Of a DNA stretch of 64,000 nt, positions 52,885 to 61,753 are shown piece after piece. The notes under the pieces are model-generated. The model saw only the letters and a list, made by a program, of their open reading frames with translations. It was not told where the DNA came from and did not search any database. Source of the DNA: Njordibacter sp028825405 (lineage in GTDB: Bacteria > Pseudomonadota > Gammaproteobacteria > Pseudomonadales > Balneatricaceae); contig NZ_CP159829.1 in assembly GCF_047730065.1 (NCBI RefSeq), positions 992,001 to 1,056,000 of the forward strand, given 5' to 3'. The position numbers were made by a program, and so were the translations under genes. Numbering within the stretch: the stretch's first letter is position 1; each line of letters starts with the position of its first letter.

Positions 52885-52928
52885 AAAGGGAGTGGCATTT
52901 CAATTAGAAAGCCCCTCCCTTTTTATTT
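52885..52928 (+). terminator. Intercistronic terminator/attenuator between binding-protein and ATPase genes
   Basis: AAAGGGAG (52885-52892) pairs with CTCCCTTT (52915-52922), followed by TTATTTTG. It sits between the binding-protein gene and the ATPase gene. Partial read-through here would give high binding protein and low membrane subunits, as usual for ABC importers. Confidence 0.75.
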
Positions 52929-52950
52929 TGAATATTCAGGGATGGTTTTC

Positions 52951-54036
52951 ATGTCCAAAGTTAATGGTTTGCCAATCTCAATTTCAGGGATTACAAAATG
53001 TTATGGTAATTTGTATGCACTGGATCATATTGATTTGGAGATTAAACAGGGTGAGTTTCTTACTCTTTTAGGACCCTCTGGCTCAGGAAAAACAACCTTA
53101 CTTATGGCACTGGCAGGTTTTACACGGCCTGATCATGGCAGTATTAAGTTTGGTAATGAGGAAGTTGTGCTTAAAGCGCCGCATCAGCGGGGTGTTGGCA
53201 TGATGTTTCAGAATTATGCGCTCTTCCCTCACATGAATGTTGCACAAAATATTGGTTACCCACTGCGCCTTCGAAAAATAAATAAACCTGAAATTGCTGA
53301 ACGTGTTAATCAAGCTTTAGAAACAGTTCAACTTACTGGCTTTGGCGATCGTAGGGTTAATCAGCTATCAGGTGGGCAGCGTCAACGTGTTGCTCTAGCT
53401 CGTGCCATTGTATTTGGTCCTCGTATCCTGTTGATGGATGAGCCACTCTCCGCTTTAGATAAAAATTTGCGTGAGAAAATGCAAATTGAATTACGTCACC
53501 TCCATGAAAAACTTGGAATGACGACTGTATATGTAACACATGATCAACGCGAAGCGTTAACCATGTCTGACCGAATTGTTGTTATTAACAATGGAAAACT
53601 AATGCAATGTGCAACACCTCGTGATTTGTATGACTACCCGGCCAACAAATTCGTGGCTGAATTTATTGGAGAGTCTGCATTTTTAAAAGTGGTGCACCAA
53701 GGTGATGATATTTATTTCAATGGCCAAAAGCTCTTAGTTGAAGCACAACCTGAGAGCCAACAAGACTCACTCCTGATGATTAGGCCAGAACGTTTAATGG
53801 TTATGGTTGATGGGCAGAATGCGGAAAATGCGAATATATTCAATGTCACAGTGAGTGAAATTGTTTATCAGGGCGAAACTAAAATAATATACGTATTATT
53901 AAACAATGGAGAAACCATAAGCATGCGACTGAGTACGAGAAGTGGCCAACCGCAGAATAATATCAATGTGGGAGATCAAATCAAACTTGTTCTGCATAAA
54001 AGTGATACAACTATTGTAGAAGATGGGGGGTATTGA
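52951..54036 (+). CDS. ABC importer ATP-binding protein, PotA-like
   Basis: A 361-residue ATPase: Walker A GPSGSGKTT, Q-loop near FQNYALFPHM, signature LSGGQRQRV, Walker B ILLMDEPLSALDK, switch histidine in VTHDQREAL. The C-terminal TOBE region (about 285-360) is as in PotA/PotG. ATG 52951 is preferred over ATG 52942 because AGG lies about 10 bases upstream. It energises the two permeases downstream. Confidence 0.93.
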   Translation: MSKVNGLPISISGITKCYGNLYALDHIDLEIKQGEFLTLLGPSGSGKTTLLMALAGFTRPDHGSIKFGNEEVVLKAPHQRGVGMMFQNYALFPHMNVAQNIGYPLRLRKINKPEIAERVNQALETVQLTGFGDRRVNQLSGGQRQRVALARAIVFGPRILLMDEPLSALDKNLREKMQIELRHLHEKLGMTTVYVTHDQREALTMSDRIVVINNGKLMQCATPRDLYDYPANKFVAEFIGESAFLKVVHQGDDIYFNGQKLLVEAQPESQQDSLLMIRPERLMVMVDGQNAENANIFNVTVSEIVYQGETKIIYVLLNNGETISMRLSTRSGQPQNNINVGDQIKLVLHKSDTTIVEDGGY

Positions 54037-54037
54037 C

Positions 54038-54931
54038 ATGACTACCTCAACACTCGTTCATGTGAATGAAAAAGAACTCAAAACTTATGCTTCTAAAGAA
54101 CGCAGAGCTTTGTTGGGGCTTACTTCTCCAGCTCTACTGGTCATACTCATTGTAATGGTGATTCCTGTTGGATGGCTGTTTTATTTGTCATTTATAGGTA
54201 GTGATGGCAATTTTTCTTTAGAACACTACCAGCGAATGCTTGATAGCAAGTCTTATGCGCGTATTTTTTTAACGACGTTTAAGGTGAGTTTATTAACAAC
54301 TGCAATCTGTATCCTCATTGGTTACCCCTTAGCTTATTTTTTATCTCAGTTGCCTGCACGGGTTGCAAATATCTGTATGTTATCGGTACTGTTGCCATTT
54401 TGGACCTCTCTGCTAGTTCGGACCTATTCATGGTTGGTTCTTCTGCAACGCAAGGGCATTGTCAATCAAGTGGGCATGGATTTTGGATTTTGGGATGAAC
54501 CTTTAAAACTTGTACATAACCTCAGTGGAACTTTAGTAGGTATGGTGCATATTATGCTGCCATTTTTGATTTTACCGCTTTATGCTTCTATGAAGTCAAT
54601 ACCTCAAGATTATATCAAAGCCTCATCCAATCTAGGGGCCACGCCAACTCAGTCTTTTTGGCAAATTTTCTTTCCCCTTTCGATGCCTGGACTTTTGGCT
54701 GGGTCACTGATTGTATTTATTTTGAGCTTAGGCTTTTTTGTAACACCAGCCGTATTGGGGGGTGGAAAAGTTATTATGGTAGCAATGCAAATTACAAATA
54801 ATATTGAATTATTTTTTGATTGGGGTGCTGCTAGCGCTCTGGGCGTTGTACTTTTAGTGATGACATTTGTGATTCTTTTCGTTGCATCGAAGTTGATGCG
54901 CCTTGACAATGTATTGGGTGGGGGGCATTAA
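54038..54931 (+). CDS. ABC importer permease, PotB-like
   Basis: A 297-residue inner-membrane protein with six helices and the EAA-type loop (about residues 180-205, SSNLGATPTQSFWQIFFPLS) for ATPase contact. The TGA of the ATPase gene and this ATG at 54038 are one base apart; a GGGGGG stretch serves as the ribosome site. An in-frame ATG at 54023 would be too near it. First permease of the pair. Confidence 0.92.
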   Translation: MTTSTLVHVNEKELKTYASKERRALLGLTSPALLVILIVMVIPVGWLFYLSFIGSDGNFSLEHYQRMLDSKSYARIFLTTFKVSLLTTAICILIGYPLAYFLSQLPARVANICMLSVLLPFWTSLLVRTYSWLVLLQRKGIVNQVGMDFGFWDEPLKLVHNLSGTLVGMVHIMLPFLILPLYASMKSIPQDYIKASSNLGATPTQSFWQIFFPLSMPGLLAGSLIVFILSLGFFVTPAVLGGGKVIMVAMQITNNIELFFDWGAASALGVVLLVMTFVILFVASKLMRLDNVLGGGH

Positions 54932-54932
54932 A

Positions 54933-55754
54933 ATGAAATGGTTTAACAAACCTGCTTCTGAAACTCAAATTACACATGGCCAAAGGTTATGGCTCTACGT
55001 TGTAGCAACTATCATCATGTTCTTACTTGTAGTGCCAACCCTGATTGTTATTCCAATGTCATTTTCAGCTTCACAATACCTAGAATTTCCACCCAAGGAA
55101 TGGTCATTTCGGTGGTACGAATTTTACTTTAATTCGAATTCATGGATGTCAGCAACTGCAACATCTCTGAAGGCTGGATTATATACAATGCTAGTAGCAA
55201 CACCGCTAGGCGTAATGGCTTCATATGGACTTTACGTGTGTTCACATCCAGCTGCGCGGCTTGTGTATTTGCTGTTGATCACACCAATTATGATCCCTGT
55301 CATTTTGATTGCGATTGGCTCATTCTATATTTATGTGCAAATTGGTCTAGTAAATACAATGTTTGGGCTGGTGGTTGCTCATACAATTCTTGCACTTCCG
55401 TTGGTGATTATCGTTGTGACATCGGCTTTTAAGAGTTATGACATGGGCCAGGAACAGGCAGCAAGAAGCTTGGGTGCATCACGCTTTATTGCCTTTATGA
55501 CCGTGACGCTTCCACAAATAAGATTTTCAGTTATTACAGCGGCATTACTTGCGTTTTTGACCTCGTTTGATGAAGTTATTATCGCAATGTTTGTTTCTGG
55601 CGGTGACAATTCAACTTTGACAAAAAATATGTTTAATGCTTTACGGGATCAAATTGACCCCACTATTGCATCAATATCAACCATTATGATTGTTATTTCT
55701 TCATCACTTGTTATTGTTACGCAAATTTTTGCAAGAGGTAGGGGTGTTAAATGA
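54933..55754 (+). CDS. ABC importer permease, PotC-like
   Basis: A 273-residue inner-membrane protein, six helices, EAA loop in QEQAARSLGASRFIAFMTVT. It starts one base after the first permease gene ends and overlaps the acyl-CoA ligase gene by 4 bp (ATGA). Second permease of the pair. The overlap ties transport to the ligase in one operon. Confidence 0.92.
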   Translation: MKWFNKPASETQITHGQRLWLYVVATIIMFLLVVPTLIVIPMSFSASQYLEFPPKEWSFRWYEFYFNSNSWMSATATSLKAGLYTMLVATPLGVMASYGLYVCSHPAARLVYLLLITPIMIPVILIAIGSFYIYVQIGLVNTMFGLVVAHTILALPLVIIVVTSAFKSYDMGQEQAARSLGASRFIAFMTVTLPQIRFSVITAALLAFLTSFDEVIIAMFVSGGDNSTLTKNMFNALRDQIDPTIASISTIMIVISSSLVIVTQIFARGRGVK

Positions 55755-57823
55755 AAGGTGTGGACATTCGACCATTAATAGCACCAAACTCGATCGCTTT
55801 AGTTGGAGCCTCTTGCACTAAGGATAGTTTTGGTAGAGCTATGCTTAATATGGCACTCTCTGGTAGTTTTAAAGGAAAAATATACCCAGTAAATCCCAAA
55901 TATACAGACGGCTTAGGGTGTCGTTTCTATAGCACACTATCCGATTTACCTGAAACCGTAGAACACGTCGTTTTGGCCGTTGCTAATGAAAGGTTAGAAA
56001 ACGCTTTAATAAATGCGATAGAACATAAAGTAAAAGCAGTAACTATTTTTGCTGATTGTAATGGACAAACGCATCAAGGTTTGCCGCTAAAGGACCGTCT
56101 AAAAACTATTGCAAAAGAAGCGGGCATTTTACTTTGTGGGCCCAATAGTATGGGTTTTCATAATCTCGATCATGGACTACGTGTTACCCCATTTCCATCT
56201 CCTAAAGGGCTTATTGCCGGTTCCATTACAGCAATTTTGCAATCTGGTTCAGTCATGGGTGCATTGGCCCATAATGATCGGCGATTAAGGTTTAACCTTT
56301 TGGTGTCTACAGGTTCTGAATATGCTGTTACTGCGGCTGATTATATAAATTGGAGCCTTTCCCAGTCTACAACAAAGGTTATTGGTCTTTTTCTAGAGTC
56401 TGTTCGTGACCCTGAATATTTTCTGTCAGTACTTCGACGTGCAAGAGATCAAAATATTCCTGTTGTTTTATTAAAGGTTGGACGCACCGAAATGTCTAGG
56501 CAAATGGCGTTGTCTCATACGGGAGCAAAAATGGGAGAGCATCTTGTTTTTGCAACCGTTATGAAATCACACGGTGTACATTTAGTTGAAACAATTGATG
56601 AAATGGTAGCGAGCTTACATTTATTTTCTCAGGGCCGGATAGCAGCTTCAGGCCACATTGCCTCTATTCATGATTCTGGTGGGGAGAGAGAGTTACTGGT
56701 AGATATTTGCAGTGATGAAAATTTGGAATTTGCTCAACTCTCAACTGCAACAAAGAGCACTATTACACCACTCTTACCTGCCGGGTTAAAGGCTGAAAAC
56801 CCCCTTGATGCTTGGGGTTCAGGACGTAATGCCAAAGAAACGTTTTTATGTGCTACGAACGCGTTAGTGCAAGATGAGAATGTTGCTGCTGTAATGTATG
56901 TATTGGATTGGAGGCAGGATTATTATTTGCATGAGATGCATGAAGAAATAATTAAAAGTGTTGCGCGTGCTACACAAAAACCAATTGCAGCAGTTTCAAA
57001 TTATGCGCTAACCTTTAATCAAGATTTAGCTTTGAGGCTGTCAGAGCAAAACATTCCACTTCTTGAAGGTACAAAAGAAGCTACTATCGCGTTTAAAAAT
57101 TTACTTAATCAACGCGATGCCAGCTACGAGGAAAAGTGTGAACATGAACCACACACAGATTTAAAAAGAATCATCCAAGATATTAAAAGTAAAGGTTGGA
57201 TTGGAGAAGGTGAAGGGTTTCGACTGCTTGGAGAGTATGGCATATCTACACCATTATGGAGGCAAGTTGATAATGTTGTGAGCGCCCTCAGTGCAGCATT
57301 TGAATTAGGCTACCCGGTCGTTATGAAAACCGCTATGGCAAATATAGCTCATAAAACAGAAGTAGGTGGAGTTAAACTTAATATTGCTAATAAAGAGCAA
57401 GCCCGTATCGCTTATACAGAGTTAAGTAGCCTTTTGGGGCCAGATGTTATTGTTGCACAAATGGTGTCAGGTGAGATTGAATGGATGATTGGAATTGTCA
57501 ATGATCGTGATTTTGGCCCTGCTGTTATGATTTCTCCAGGTGGAATTATGGTTGAACTATTAGAAGAAAAAGTGATTCTGATGCCTCCTTTCAGCGCAAA
57601 ACATGCAGCCTTAAAACTTCAAGCGTTAAAGGCAACAAAACTATTAACCGGCTATAGAGGACAGGAAGAGTTGGCATTTGATGCTTTGTGTAAAGCTGCT
57701 TCTAATGTTTCTCGTCTAGCGTGTGATTTAGTTGATTACATTGAAGAAATGGATATTAATCCAATTCTTATTTCATCAACAAAAGCAGTGGCCCTTGACG
57801 TCATGCTGAAAATAAAAAAGTAG
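55751..57823 (+). CDS. NDP-forming acyl-CoA synthetase (acetate-CoA ligase type)
   Basis: A 690-residue fused enzyme. An N-terminal CoA-binding domain (about 1-130; NSIALVGASCTKDSFG), a succinyl-CoA-ligase-like middle with the phosphohistidine loop in MALSHTGAKMGEH, and a C-terminal ATP-grasp domain (about 480-690; YPVVMKTAMANIAHKTEVGG). It forms an acyl-CoA from a carboxylate and CoA, with ADP or GDP production. It overlaps the PotC-like gene by 4 bp, so probably acts on the imported compound or its product. Substrate unknown. Confidence 0.9.
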   Translation: MKGVDIRPLIAPNSIALVGASCTKDSFGRAMLNMALSGSFKGKIYPVNPKYTDGLGCRFYSTLSDLPETVEHVVLAVANERLENALINAIEHKVKAVTIFADCNGQTHQGLPLKDRLKTIAKEAGILLCGPNSMGFHNLDHGLRVTPFPSPKGLIAGSITAILQSGSVMGALAHNDRRLRFNLLVSTGSEYAVTAADYINWSLSQSTTKVIGLFLESVRDPEYFLSVLRRARDQNIPVVLLKVGRTEMSRQMALSHTGAKMGEHLVFATVMKSHGVHLVETIDEMVASLHLFSQGRIAASGHIASIHDSGGERELLVDICSDENLEFAQLSTATKSTITPLLPAGLKAENPLDAWGSGRNAKETFLCATNALVQDENVAAVMYVLDWRQDYYLHEMHEEIIKSVARATQKPIAAVSNYALTFNQDLALRLSEQNIPLLEGTKEATIAFKNLLNQRDASYEEKCEHEPHTDLKRIIQDIKSKGWIGEGEGFRLLGEYGISTPLWRQVDNVVSALSAAFELGYPVVMKTAMANIAHKTEVGGVKLNIANKEQARIAYTELSSLLGPDVIVAQMVSGEIEWMIGIVNDRDFGPAVMISPGGIMVELLEEKVILMPPFSAKHAALKLQALKATKLLTGYRGQEELAFDALCKAASNVSRLACDLVDYIEEMDINPILISSTKAVALDVMLKIKK

Positions 57824-57831
57824 CACATACT

Positions 57832-58518
57832 ATGAATTCACATTCGATATTGCGGCTTGATCCTCATGTGGTTGAAGACAAAATTTATTTTGAAAATAAA
57901 ATGGATGGGATTACCGCTGGTCTTCGTCATTTAGGTCCTTGCAGCACAGCAATGCAACAAACTTCATGTGATGAGTTCGTGCATGTTTTGAAAGGTTCTC
58001 TAAGTATTATATTAAAAAATGGACACAAAGAAAGCATCTGTGCGGGGCAAACTTTTGTGATACCAAAGGGGCTAATATGCCGCCATGAGCAAACAGGTAA
58101 TACAAAAACCTACTACATGAAATTTGAGGAAGAATTCTCTCTACCTCATCACAATGTGGAGGATATAGGGGTTATTCGGCTTGACCCATCAGATATAGTA
58201 AAAGAGATCCCCATAGCTGATACAAGTCAGTTCCAAGGATTGGTTCCCAAACACTATAAATATCAATATTATTCGGATACTACTGGACGTTTTTTAGTTG
58301 CCATGTGGAATAGTGATCCATTTGAACGTGCTGTGGCTCCTTTTAATCGGTATGAGCTTATGATATTTTTGCAAGGCAGTGTAAACCTTTCTGACAGCAA
58401 CACTATTTCTGAGGATTTCAAGGCAGATCAGGCCGCATTTGTTCCTCACTTAGCCCCTTATAAATGGAAAAGTAATGAATATTTAAGTAAGTATTACTGT
58501 ATCGTTATGCCTAAATAA
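57832..58518 (+). CDS. Bicupin protein
   Basis: A 228-residue protein with two beta-barrel cupin modules. The first (about 30-100) has DEFVHVLKGSLSIILKNG and SICAGQTFVIPKGLICRHE; the second (about 150-225) has FNRYELMIFLQGSVNLSD and a shortened HLAPYKW end. Metal-binding His positions in the second are poorly preserved, so it may be structural. Likely a small-molecule binding or isomerase-type protein. It follows the CoA-ligase gene by 8 bp and ends the cluster. Confidence 0.82.
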   Translation: MNSHSILRLDPHVVEDKIYFENKMDGITAGLRHLGPCSTAMQQTSCDEFVHVLKGSLSIILKNGHKESICAGQTFVIPKGLICRHEQTGNTKTYYMKFEEEFSLPHHNVEDIGVIRLDPSDIVKEIPIADTSQFQGLVPKHYKYQYYSDTTGRFLVAMWNSDPFERAVAPFNRYELMIFLQGSVNLSDSNTISEDFKADQAAFVPHLAPYKWKSNEYLSKYYCIVMPK

Positions 58519-58595
58519 TGGTGTTTTTATGTTTAATTTACGCCTAGACTTAAGCCCCAATGCTGCATAATGTTGTGTAACCAAGGAGAGGCATA

Positions 58596-59423
58596 ATGCA
58601 CTTATCAAAGATCAATACCTACCCCATCAAGTCCACTCATCCCATATCAATTGAGGCGGGTTATTTGTTCTCTTCCGGTATTGGTTTTGATCGGCATTGG
58701 ATGTTGATTGATGCTGAAAACAACATGTTAACTTCTCGTAAATACCCTCGTTTATTGCATCTCATTAGTCACATTGAAGGTTCTAGTTTAAGGGTTGTCT
58801 TGCCGCAACAAGACTTCCTGCTGCCTTTAGTCCCTAAGCCTAGTGCACCGGTTATGGTAAAGCATTGGGGTGAAAGTTTATTACCTGCTTGGCCCCAAAA
58901 TTCGGCATTAGATGAAGCCCTTAGTGACTATTTGGGGATGTCTTGCCAGCTAGTTTATAGTGCAAATTTACGTTCGGATGCGCCCATTGAAACGGCATCC
59001 TTTGCTGATGCGCAGCCCTTATTATTAACTACCACAGCTTCTCTGGAAGCCTTAAATAAACGCCTAGATGCTGCCGCAGATGAGACCACAGATGAGACCA
59101 CAGATGAGACCGCAGATAAGAGGATAGGCATGGATCGTTTTCGTGCTAATCTCGTCGTCAATAATCACACGCCTGATATAGAGGATAACTGGAAAAAAAT
59201 TCGTATAGGAGCGTGTGAATTAGAGGTATCCTACCCCTGTGAACGCTGCGTATTGACCACCATCGATCCTGTGTCCCTTGTCCAGCATAAGCAACAGGAG
59301 CCGTTGCGCACGTTGGCACAATACCGGCGTTTAGAGACGGGTGGTGTTGGTTTTGGTATTAACCTTACAGTGTGTTTAGCGGGTCCTATTGCTGTTGGGG
59401 ATACGGTTGAGATTTTAGAATAG
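58596..59423 (+). CDS. MOSC domain protein
   Basis: A 275-residue protein: N-terminal MOSC_N beta-barrel (about 1-110; LSKINTYPIKSTHPISIE and GFDRHWMLIDAENNMLTSRKY) and C-terminal MOSC domain (about 125-270) with the conserved cysteine in CERCVLTTIDP and GVGFGINLTV. MOSC proteins bind molybdenum cofactor; members of this type (YcbX-like) reduce N-hydroxylated compounds. A 12-bp tandem repeat adds a DETT run between the domains. A ribosome site AAGGAGAGG precedes the ATG. Confidence 0.88.
   Translation: MHLSKINTYPIKSTHPISIEAGYLFSSGIGFDRHWMLIDAENNMLTSRKYPRLLHLISHIEGSSLRVVLPQQDFLLPLVPKPSAPVMVKHWGESLLPAWPQNSALDEALSDYLGMSCQLVYSANLRSDAPIETASFADAQPLLLTTTASLEALNKRLDAAADETTDETTDETADKRIGMDRFRANLVVNNHTPDIEDNWKKIRIGACELEVSYPCERCVLTTIDPVSLVQHKQQEPLRTLAQYRRLETGGVGFGINLTVCLAGPIAVGDTVEILE
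59079..59114 (+). repeat. Three-copy 12-bp tandem repeat in the MOSC gene
   Basis: GATGAGACCACA occurs twice in perfect tandem, then GATGAGACCGCA. It encodes DETT-DETT-DETA in a surface linker. Length multiple of three keeps the frame. Confidence 0.85.
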
Positions 59424-59450
59424 GATAATGGAAATAGATTAAAAGTTTTA

Positions 59451-59490
59451 CTGTAGGCCAATTATGTTCGCGACCTACAGTTTTTGCTTT
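59451..59490 (+). terminator. Rho-independent terminator after the MOSC gene
   Basis: CTGTAGG (59451-59457) pairs with CCTACAG (59474-59480), followed by TTTTTGCTTTTG. It isolates the MOSC gene from the operon that begins at 59637. Confidence 0.8.
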
Positions 59491-59636
59491 TGTGTTGAGA
59501 CAATCGCTACTGCGCTTCTATAAAATGCAGTGACTGTTTAGCCTGTCGATTTAGTTTCAGTATTGATTTAAGTATTGTGACAAGGCGACTTTTTGGCTAA
59601 GTTGGACGTCACAATAATGAAGCTTTGGAGTTTGAT

Positions 59637-60353
59637 TTGGTAAAGGTATTTAATAGTGAGGGCCAAGCCCCAATTTTGCTAGTGTGTGAACACGCTACTA
59701 ATTTTATTCCAGCTCGTTTTAAAGACTTGGGTTTGACTCCGACACAATTGCAAAGTCATATTGCTTGGGATCCCGGTGCCATTGAGACGGCTGAAGCGAT
59801 GGCTAAAATACTTGATGCACCCTTGATCTCAGCCACTGTTTCACGCTTGATTTATGATTGTAACCGGCCGCCTGATTCGGCCACAGCCATGCCTTTGACA
59901 TCAGAAAACCAGATCATCCCTGGTAACGTTGATCTCTCAGAGACATCAAAACAGCAGCGCGTGACTAACTATTACCGTCCTTTCGAAGCCGCTTTGTCTG
60001 AGCGCGTGGTATTAATGGGTATGCCCCTCTTGATCACGGTGCACTCCTTCACGCCTGTGTTTTTAGGCGAGCAGCGGCAAGTAGAAATAGGGGTGTTGCA
60101 TGATGAAGATAGCCGTTTTGCTGATGCATTTTTACAACAGGCGCTCACTGATAGTTGCTTTAATATTCAGCGGAATCAGCCGTATGCTCCTACCGATGGT
60201 GTTACCCATACATTAACACACCATGCCTTACCCCTTGGATTAACTAATGTGATGTTAGAAATTCGTAATGACCTAATAGCATCACCTTTACAACAGCAAG
60301 ATATGGCAGCTTATCTTGCTAAACACATCGTCTTGGCGTTAGAGAGAATATAA
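59637..60353 (+). CDS. N-formylglutamate amidohydrolase family protein
   Basis: A 238-residue protein of the FGase family. It has ILLVCEHATNFIPARF (metal-binding histidine/glutamate region), HIAWDPGAIETAEAMAK, LIYDCNRPPDS, TVHSFTPVF and VMLEIRNDLI. The family hydrolyses N-formyl (or related amide) groups. The start is TTG at 59637 with GGAG six bases upstream; a TTG at 59625 is also in frame. No histidine-utilisation genes are adjacent, so the formylglutamate substrate is doubtful. The next gene begins immediately after the stop. Confidence 0.85.
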   Translation: MVKVFNSEGQAPILLVCEHATNFIPARFKDLGLTPTQLQSHIAWDPGAIETAEAMAKILDAPLISATVSRLIYDCNRPPDSATAMPLTSENQIIPGNVDLSETSKQQRVTNYYRPFEAALSERVVLMGMPLLITVHSFTPVFLGEQRQVEIGVLHDEDSRFADAFLQQALTDSCFNIQRNQPYAPTDGVTHTLTHHALPLGLTNVMLEIRNDLIASPLQQQDMAAYLAKHIVLALERI

Positions 60354-61745
60354 ATGTCCAACAAACAGCAGGTTATATCACCCATTGACGGTAGCGTTTA
60401 TCTTGAACGAAATGATGCTCAACCTAAACAGGTCGACCTTGCCTTAGACCTAGCTCGTCGGGCACAAAAACAATGGCGCCATAGCTCCCTTGCTGAGCGT
60501 AAAGCCCTGTGCCGTGCTGCTGTGAAAGCTTTTGTATCAAACAAAGAGACTGTTGCTCTAGAGCTATGCTGGCAAATGGGACGCCCGATTAGGTATGCAG
60601 CAGGAGAGGTGAATAGCTTTGCTGAACGAGCAGAGTACATGATTGATCATGCTGATATGGCCTTAGCTCCCTTGCAGCAAGAGGAAAAAGCTGGGTTTAT
60701 ACGCTATATTCGCCGAGAACCAGTGGGCGTGGTCTTAGTCATAGCACCGTGGAACTACCCCTTACATACTCCTATTAACGTCATAGTGCCGGCTTTGTTG
60801 GCAGGCAACAGTGTCATTTTAAAACACTCTAGCCAAACGCCCCTGTGTGCCGAGCGAATCTGTCAAGCTTTTGCTCAGGCAGGTCTGCCGGAGGGTGTAT
60901 TACAATACTTACACATGGACCACCGATCAACGGAAGCGCTGGTGGCATCTGGTCAGGTCAATCACGTGGCCTTTACGGGTTCGGTGGCAGCGGGTCGAAA
61001 GATTGAAGTAGCAGCTGCTGGCCAGTTTATAGGTTTGGGCCTAGAATTGGGTGGCAAAGATCCGGCCTATATCCGTGCAGATGCAGATTTGGACTATGCC
61101 ATTGAATCCACCGTTGATGGAGCCTTTTTTAATTCTGGACAATCATGCTGTGGTTTAGAACGTATTTACGTACACGAGTCAGTTTATGACGCTTATGTAT
61201 CTGGGTTTGTTGCCTTAACCAAAGCTTTTAATTTGGGCCGTTCCGATGATCAAAATACTACTCTGGGTCCCATGGTGCGCGCATCGGCTGCTGACTTTGT
61301 GCGCCAGCAAATTGTTGAAGCCCTTGATCAAGGCGCAGTAGCACATATTAATCCCAAAGCATTTCTTATGGACCAGCCTGGGAGCCCCTATATGGCGCCT
61401 CAGGTACTGACTCAGGTTGATCACCGTATGCGGGTGATGACTGAAGAGAGTTTTGGACCTGTGGTTGGTATTATGAAAGTGGCTAACGATGAAGAAGCCA
61501 TCGGCTTGATGAATGATAGTGATCTAGGTCTTACTGCCGCTATTTTCACTCAAGATATCGACACCGGTATGGCTTTGGGTGACCAAATAGAAACAGGCAC
61601 GTTTTTTATCAATCGCTGTGATTATCTAGATCCTGCGTTGGCTTGGACTGGGGTCAAAAATACTGGACGAGGCTGCACCCTATCGAGTTTAGGATTTGAA
61701 GCCGTGACGCAGCCTAAGTCCTACCATATTAAAATTAAGCTATAG
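60354..61745 (+). CDS. NAD(P)-dependent aldehyde dehydrogenase
   Basis: A 463-residue ALDH. Landmarks: IAPWNYPLHTPINVIVPALLA, catalytic Glu in GLELGGKDPAYIRADAD, catalytic Cys in NSGQSCCGLERIYV and ESFGPVVGIMKV. It lacks about 20 N-terminal residues relative to classical ALDHs but is otherwise intact, close to the short YneI-like group. It probably oxidises the aldehyde made by the GMC oxidoreductase encoded 8 bp downstream. Confidence 0.9.
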   Translation: MSNKQQVISPIDGSVYLERNDAQPKQVDLALDLARRAQKQWRHSSLAERKALCRAAVKAFVSNKETVALELCWQMGRPIRYAAGEVNSFAERAEYMIDHADMALAPLQQEEKAGFIRYIRREPVGVVLVIAPWNYPLHTPINVIVPALLAGNSVILKHSSQTPLCAERICQAFAQAGLPEGVLQYLHMDHRSTEALVASGQVNHVAFTGSVAAGRKIEVAAAGQFIGLGLELGGKDPAYIRADADLDYAIESTVDGAFFNSGQSCCGLERIYVHESVYDAYVSGFVALTKAFNLGRSDDQNTTLGPMVRASAADFVRQQIVEALDQGAVAHINPKAFLMDQPGSPYMAPQVLTQVDHRMRVMTEESFGPVVGIMKVANDEEAIGLMNDSDLGLTAAIFTQDIDTGMALGDQIETGTFFINRCDYLDPALAWTGVKNTGRGCTLSSLGFEAVTQPKSYHIKIKL

Positions 61746-61753
61746 AGTGATTT

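Noticed and set aside
58541..58550. CGCCTAG near the end of the accessory cluster repeats part of the tRNA-Val 3' end, a possible attachment-site copy.
   Set aside because: Only seven identical bases, and no integrase gene was seen; expected by chance.
59637..60353. Assignment as HutG of histidine degradation.
   Set aside because: No other hut genes nearby; only the family assignment is kept.
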